Shown here: piece after piece, positions 60,510-64,000 of the stretch
Layout: each line of letters opens with the position of its first letter
How positions within the stretch are numbered: the stretch's first letter is position 1
NCBI RefSeq assembly: GCF_001905385.1
Contig: NZ_LIPF01000006.1
Span: forward strand, 310,001 to 374,000
Source: Streptomyces sp. CB02414
GTDB lineage: Bacteria; Actinomycetota; Actinomycetes; Streptomycetales; Streptomycetaceae
DNA length: 64,000 nt
Direction: 5' to 3'
Program-made: the position numbers and the translations under genes
The notes under the pieces: model-generated
What the model was told of the DNA's origin: nothing
Seen by the model: only the letters and a program-made list of their open reading frames with translations
Database searches by the model: none

Positions 60510-60893
60510 TCACGACGGCAGCGGGCCGCCGCCGGCCTCGCCCAGCGAACCGACGGCCGCGACCTTCACCCCCGCCTTGCCGCACACCCAGTGCGGGTCG
60601 GGGCCCAGCTCCGGTTCGACGTCCAGCGCGTGCGGGTCGCCGGAGCCGCACACCGGGCACAGCGGCCACCGTCCGTACCGCTCCAGCAGGGCGTCCTGCA
60701 CGTCCTGCGCGACCAGCCCGGCCACGAACTCGACGCCCTCGGGCCACTGCTCGACCCACCAACGGCGTTGGACGACGGACTCCTCGACCAGCGACACGAC
60801 GTCCGGCTCGGCGACCTGGCCGGCCACCAGGTCGGCGAGCACCAGGGCGCGCGCGGCGTGCAGCGCCTGCTCCAGGGGGCTGATGGGGTCCAT
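60510..60893 (-). CDS. Hypothetical protein with zinc-ribbon-like cysteines
   Basis: A 127-residue protein. The first 85 residues are helical (LEQALHAARALVLADLVAG, VVQRRWWVEQWPEG, FVAGLVAQDVQDALLERYG); the C-terminal part has CPVCGSGDPHALDVEPELG and WVCGKAG, a Cys-x2-Cys plus His/Cys set that could hold zinc. No family name was recognised. ATG at 60893 leads the DUF4031 gene. It is divergent from the RpiR regulator. Confidence 0.75.
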   Translation of the reverse strand: MDPISPLEQALHAARALVLADLVAGQVAEPDVVSLVEESVVQRRWWVEQWPEGVEFVAGLVAQDVQDALLERYGRWPLCPVCGSGDPHALDVEPELGPDPHWVCGKAGVKVAAVGSLGEAGGGPLPS

Positions 60894-60931
60894 GCACCCA
60901 TTGTGCGCACTCTTGACCCACGGACCGAAAC

Positions 60932-60944
60932 GAAAATATCTTTC
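60932..60944. promoter_or_regulatory. RpiR/MurR autoregulatory operator candidate
   Basis: GAAAATATCTTTC is a GAAA-N5-TTTC inverted repeat in an AT-rich patch, four bases before the GTG of the RpiR-type regulator and in the spacer to the divergent hypothetical gene. Its position suits steric autorepression. Confidence 0.55.
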
Positions 60945-60948
60945 ATGA

Positions 60949-61863
60949 GTGACCGATGACGTGAAGGAAACTTTCGCCTCTCCTCCCGCTCCCGGCGCAC
61001 TGGCGGCCAAGGTGCGCACGCTGGCACCGTCGATGACCCGTTCCATGCAGCGGGTCGCCGAGGCCGTCGCGGGCGACCCGGCGGGCTGCGCGGCCCTCAC
61101 GGTCACCGGACTCGCCGAGCTCACCGGCACCAGCGAGGCCACGGTCGTACGCACCGCCCGGCTGCTCGGCTACCCCGGCTACCGGGACCTGCGCCTCGCC
61201 CTCGCCGGTCTCGCCGCCCAGCAGCAGTCCGGCCGCGCGCCCGCCATCACCACCGACATCGCGGTCGACGACCCGATCGCCGACGTCGTGGCCAAGCTCG
61301 CCTACGACGAGCAGCAGACCCTCGCCGACACGGCGGCCGGACTGGACACCGTCCAGCTCGGCGCGGCGGTCACCGCGATCGCGGCCGCCCGCCGCACCGA
61401 CGTGTACGGCATCGGCGCGTCCGGGCTGGTCGCCCAGGACCTCACACAGAAGCTGCTGCGCATAGGGCTGATAGCCCACGCGCCCGGCGATCCGCACCTC
61501 GCCGTCACCAACGCGGTGCAGTTGCGGGCCGGGGACGTCGCCATCGCGATCACGCACTCCGGGTCGACCGGGGACGTGATCGAGCCGCTGCGGGCCGCCT
61601 TCGAACGCGGCGCGACGACCGTCGCCGTCACCGGGCGGCCGGACAGCCCCGTCACGCAGTACGCCGACCATGTACTGACCACGTCGACGTCGCGGGAGAG
61701 CGAGTTGCGGCCGGCGGCGATGTCGTCGCGGACGAGTCAGTTGCTGGTGGTGGACTGTCTGTTCGTGGGGGTGGCGCAGCGGACGTATGAGGCGGCGGCG
61801 CCTGCGCTGGCGGCTTCTTACGAGGCGTTGGCTCATCGGCATGGGGTGCGCGGGAGACCGTAG
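60949..61863 (+). CDS. RpiR/MurR-family regulator (HTH plus SIS domain)
   Basis: A 304-residue regulator. The HTH_6 domain covers about 20-95 (SMTRSMQRVAEAVAGDPAGC, LTVTGLAELTGTSEATVVRTARLLGYPGYRDLR in parts). The SIS sugar-phosphate domain covers about 125-260 with DVYGIGASGLVAQDL and AIAITHSGSTGDVIEPL. The gene lies directly upstream of murQ and a PTS permease, so the ligand is probably N-acetylmuramic acid 6-phosphate, as for MurR of E. coli. GTG at 60949 (or 60961) has no ribosome site and overlaps the operator region. Confidence 0.88.
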   Translation: MTDDVKETFASPPAPGALAAKVRTLAPSMTRSMQRVAEAVAGDPAGCAALTVTGLAELTGTSEATVVRTARLLGYPGYRDLRLALAGLAAQQQSGRAPAITTDIAVDDPIADVVAKLAYDEQQTLADTAAGLDTVQLGAAVTAIAAARRTDVYGIGASGLVAQDLTQKLLRIGLIAHAPGDPHLAVTNAVQLRAGDVAIAITHSGSTGDVIEPLRAAFERGATTVAVTGRPDSPVTQYADHVLTTSTSRESELRPAAMSSRTSQLLVVDCLFVGVAQRTYEAAAPALAASYEALAHRHGVRGRP

Positions 61864-61892
61864 GGGTTGTTCGCCGTGCGCGACTGCGGGTT

Positions 61893-61928
61893 CGTTGTGG
61901 CTGGTCGCGCAGTTCCCCGCGCCCCTAG
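61893..61928 (+). repeat. Dispersed Streptomyces intergenic repeat, copy 3 (short form)
   Basis: cgttgtggctggtcgcgcag, then ttccccgcgccccta. It shares the two ends of copies at 3014 and 37592 but lacks the central cacgcggcggagccgcat block. It lies between the RpiR gene and murQ. Confidence 0.7.
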
Positions 61929-61967
61929 GTAAGTACAGGTACCGAAGTGGAAAAGAGCGGCTTCCTC

Positions 61968-62903
61968 ATGACTGCAACCCCTCACCACCCCGATCTCCGC
62001 TCCCAGTTGGAGACGCTGACCACTGAGGCCTTCCGGCCCGAGCTGGCCGAGATCGACCAGTCACCGACTCTCGAGATCGCCCGCGTCATGAACGGCGAGG
62101 ACACCTCCGTCCCCGCCGCCGTCGCCGAGCGGCTGCCGGAGATCGCCGCCGCCGTGGACGCCATCGCCGCCCGGATGACGCGCGGCGGGCGGCTGATCTA
62201 CGCGGGCGCCGGTACCGCCGGCCGGCTCGGGGTGCTGGACGCCTCGGAGTGCCCGCCCACCTTCAACACCGCCCCAGGGCAGGTCGTCGGCCTCATCGCG
62301 GGCGGCCCGGAGGCCATGGTGACCTCCGTCGAGGGCGCCGAGGACTCCGCCGAGCTGGCCCGAGCCGACCTCGACGCCCTCGGTCTCACCGCCGACGACT
62401 CGGTGGTCGGCGTCTCCGCGTCCGGCCGCACGCCCTACGCCGTCGGCGCCGTCGAGCACGCCCGCGCCCACGGTGCCCTGACCGTCGGGCTGGCCTGCAA
62501 CGGCGGCAGCGCCCTGGCCGCCGCCGCCGAGCACGGCATCGAGGTCGTCACCGGGCCCGAGCTGATCACCGGCTCGACCCGCCTGAAGGCCGGTACGGCG
62601 CAGAAGCTGGTCCTCAACATGCTGTCGACGATCACGATGATCCGCCTCGGCAAGACGTACGGGAACCTGATGGTGGACGTCCGCGCCTCCAACGAGAAGC
62701 TGCGCGCCCGCTCCCGCCGCATCGTCGCCCTCGCCACCGGCGCCGCCGACGACGAGATCGAGCGGGCTCTCACCGCGACCGACGGCGAGGTCAAGCACGC
62801 CATCCTGACCCTGCTGGCCGATGTGGACGGCCCGACGGCCGCCCGCCTTCTGGAGGACTCCGGCGGCCACCTGCGTGCCGCGCTGGCGGCGACGCAGGGC
62901 TGA
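61968..62903 (+). CDS. murQ: N-acetylmuramic acid 6-phosphate etherase
   Basis: A 311-residue SIS-domain etherase that splits MurNAc-6-phosphate into GlcNAc-6-phosphate and D-lactate during cell-wall recycling. The signature GTAGRLGVLDASECPPTF (82-99) carries the catalytic glutamate (Glu94), with VEGAEDSAELA, SASGRTPYAVGA and TGSTRLKAGTAQKLVLNMLS (split here) downstream. ATG 61968 is preferred; GTG 61947 adds seven residues. It lies between its likely regulator and a PTS permease, 15 bases before the latter's start. Confidence 0.95.
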   Translation: MTATPHHPDLRSQLETLTTEAFRPELAEIDQSPTLEIARVMNGEDTSVPAAVAERLPEIAAAVDAIAARMTRGGRLIYAGAGTAGRLGVLDASECPPTFNTAPGQVVGLIAGGPEAMVTSVEGAEDSAELARADLDALGLTADDSVVGVSASGRTPYAVGAVEHARAHGALTVGLACNGGSALAAAAEHGIEVVTGPELITGSTRLKAGTAQKLVLNMLSTITMIRLGKTYGNLMVDVRASNEKLRARSRRIVALATGAADDEIERALTATDGEVKHAILTLLADVDGPTAARLLEDSGGHLRAALAATQG

Positions 62904-62918
62904 CCGCACCCTCGGGGA

Positions 62919-64000
62919 GTGATCAAGGACCCCCACTCCACGGCCGTCGCCCTCCTCCCCCTGGTCGGCGGCGCCGCCAACGTCACCTCCGTCGCCCACT
63001 GCATGACCCGCCTGCGCCTGGGCCTGGCCGACCGCTCCCAGGTGGACGACGAGGCGCTGCGGGCGCTGCCCGGCGTGCTCGGGGTGGTGGAGGACGGTGA
63101 GTCGTACCAGGTCGTGCTGGGCCCGGGAGTGGTCGGCCGGGTGACGGAGGCCTTCGAGGCCCTACTGGCGACGGACGACACGGCGGACGCCCTCGCCCGG
63201 CGCGGCGCCATGCTGAAGGCGCGGCAGAAGGCCCGCAACGCCACCCCGCTCAAGACGGCCCTGCGCCGCGTCGCGAACATCTTCGTCCCCCTCATCCCCG
63301 CCCTCATCGGCTGCGGCATCGTCGCGGGCCTCGCGGGCCTGCTGACGAACCTGCGCTGGCTCCCCGGCCTCACCCCCGCCCTGACCGCCCTCTCCGCCGC
63401 CTTCATGGCGCTGATCGCGGTGTTCGTCGGCCACAACACGGCGAAGGAGTTCGGCGGCACGCCCGTGCTGGGCGGCGCGGTGGCCGCCGTCGTCGTCTAC
63501 CCGGGCGTGGCGAAGGTGACCGCCTTCGGGGCGGCCCTCGCCCCCGGCCAGGGCGGCGTCCTCGGCGCACTGGCGGCCGCCCTGCTCGCCACCCGCGTCG
63601 AGAAGTGGTGCCGCGCCCGCCTCCCCGGCACCCTGGACGTCCTGCTCACCCCCACCCTCACCGTCCTGGTCTCCGGCCTGGTCACCCTCTACGTCCTCAT
63701 GTACGCGGCCGGCGAGGTCGCCACGGCCATCGGCACGGCGGCGAACTGGCTCCTGACGACCACCGGCGCCCTGGCCGGCCTGATCCTCGGCGGCCTCTTC
63801 CTCCCCCTGGTGATGCTGGGCCTCCACCAGGCCCTCATCCCCATCCACACGACCCTCATCGAGCAGCAGGGCCACACCGTCCTGCTCCCCATCCTGGCCA
63901 TGGCGGGCGCGGGCCAGGTCGGCGCGGCGGCTGCGGTCTACGTCCGTCTGCGCCACGACACCTCCCTCCGTACGACGATCAGATCAGCGCTCCCGGCCGG
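62919..64000 (+). CDS. PTS sugar transporter EIIBC (probable MurNAc/GlcNAc-type), 3' end outside window
   Basis: An open frame of 360 codons running off the right edge. Residues 1-80 are the EIIB domain, with the phospho-cysteine in TSVAHCMTRLRLGL (Cys28). From about 100 comes the EIIC membrane domain: RVANIFVPLIPALIGCGIVAGL, the substrate-binding signature HNTAKEFGGTPVLGGAVA and LGLHQALIPIHTTLIEQQG. GTG 62919 with GGGGA just upstream, 15 bases after murQ. Context suggests import and phosphorylation of MurNAc, as for MurP. No EIIA domain is seen, so it would borrow a general one. Confidence 0.88.
   Translation, partial: MIKDPHSTAVALLPLVGGAANVTSVAHCMTRLRLGLADRSQVDDEALRALPGVLGVVEDGESYQVVLGPGVVGRVTEAFEALLATDDTADALARRGAMLKARQKARNATPLKTALRRVANIFVPLIPALIGCGIVAGLAGLLTNLRWLPGLTPALTALSAAFMALIAVFVGHNTAKEFGGTPVLGGAVAAVVVYPGVAKVTAFGAALAPGQGGVLGALAAALLATRVEKWCRARLPGTLDVLLTPTLTVLVSGLVTLYVLMYAAGEVATAIGTAANWLLTTTGALAGLILGGLFLPLVMLGLHQALIPIHTTLIEQQGHTVLLPILAMAGAGQVGAAAAVYVRLRHDTSLRTTIRSALPA

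Overview
The window is chromosomal DNA from a Streptomyces. GC content is very high, codon third positions are almost all G or C, starts are a mix of ATG, GTG and TTG, and typical streptomycete families are present (futalosine-pathway menaquinone genes, mycothiol-type DinB-fold proteins, DUF2530, DUF2771, DUF3027, DUF4031). From memory, not from a search, the gene order resembles the Streptomyces coelicolor core around SCO4384 down to SCO4307, for example the Sc4CL-type ligase, serC, mqnB-mqnD, a cold-shock protein and murQ. No tRNA, rRNA, CRISPR array, transposase or replication origin was seen.

Layout. 1-9056 (minus strand) is one tightly packed acyl-CoA catabolic operon: DinB-fold protein, AtuA family, biotin-dependent carboxylase beta and alpha subunits, acyl-CoA dehydrogenase, 4CL-type acyl-CoA ligase and enoyl-CoA hydratase (cut by the window edge). 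A palindrome lies in its promoter region and a 29-bp tandem duplication of a ribosome-binding site and start codon lies inside it. 9225-14019 holds a membrane Ser/Thr kinase, an EamA exporter, a Nudix protein and two RibD/DHFR-fold reductases. 14037-17981 looks like an accessory insertion: a 5'-truncated FG-GAP gene, a minimal GntR, a methyltransferase, a second GntR flanked by two near-identical operator-like repeats, and a two-gene unit of unknown function.

18115-34078 carries a secreted PAF-acetylhydrolase-like esterase, a long FAD/Fe-S oxidoreductase, serC, a DrrAB-type ABC exporter (ATPase frameshifted) with a divergent TetR, a secreted beta-propeller-like protein, an SGNH hydrolase, a Uma2 protein, an aldo/keto reductase behind a MerR-type operator, ThpR, an MFS/MarR pair, a ribbon-helix-helix protein and an AzgA-type purine permease. 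34260-46523 carries DUF2530, GNAT, a CtpE-like P-type ATPase, a 1040-residue GHKL/sacsin-like protein with DUF3027, an MFS protein, DUF2771-mqnB-mqnD, a cold-shock protein and a small membrane protein.

46478-56100 is dominated by nucleic-acid machinery: a HAD phosphatase, two GC minisatellites, a HAAS-type membrane protein, a large helicase-associated (PF13625-like) protein, two tiny secreted-peptide genes, an XPB-type helicase and an actinobacterial HelD RNA polymerase-recycling factor. 56234-64000 ends with CutC behind a DasR-like site, two DinB-fold/mycothiol-type proteins (one fused to GNAT), TetR, HD phosphohydrolase, DUF4031, and a probable MurNAc-recycling operon: RpiR/MurR regulator, MurQ etherase and a PTS EIIBC permease cut by the window edge. 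An intergenic repeat typical of Streptomyces occurs three times (about 3014, 37592 and 61893).
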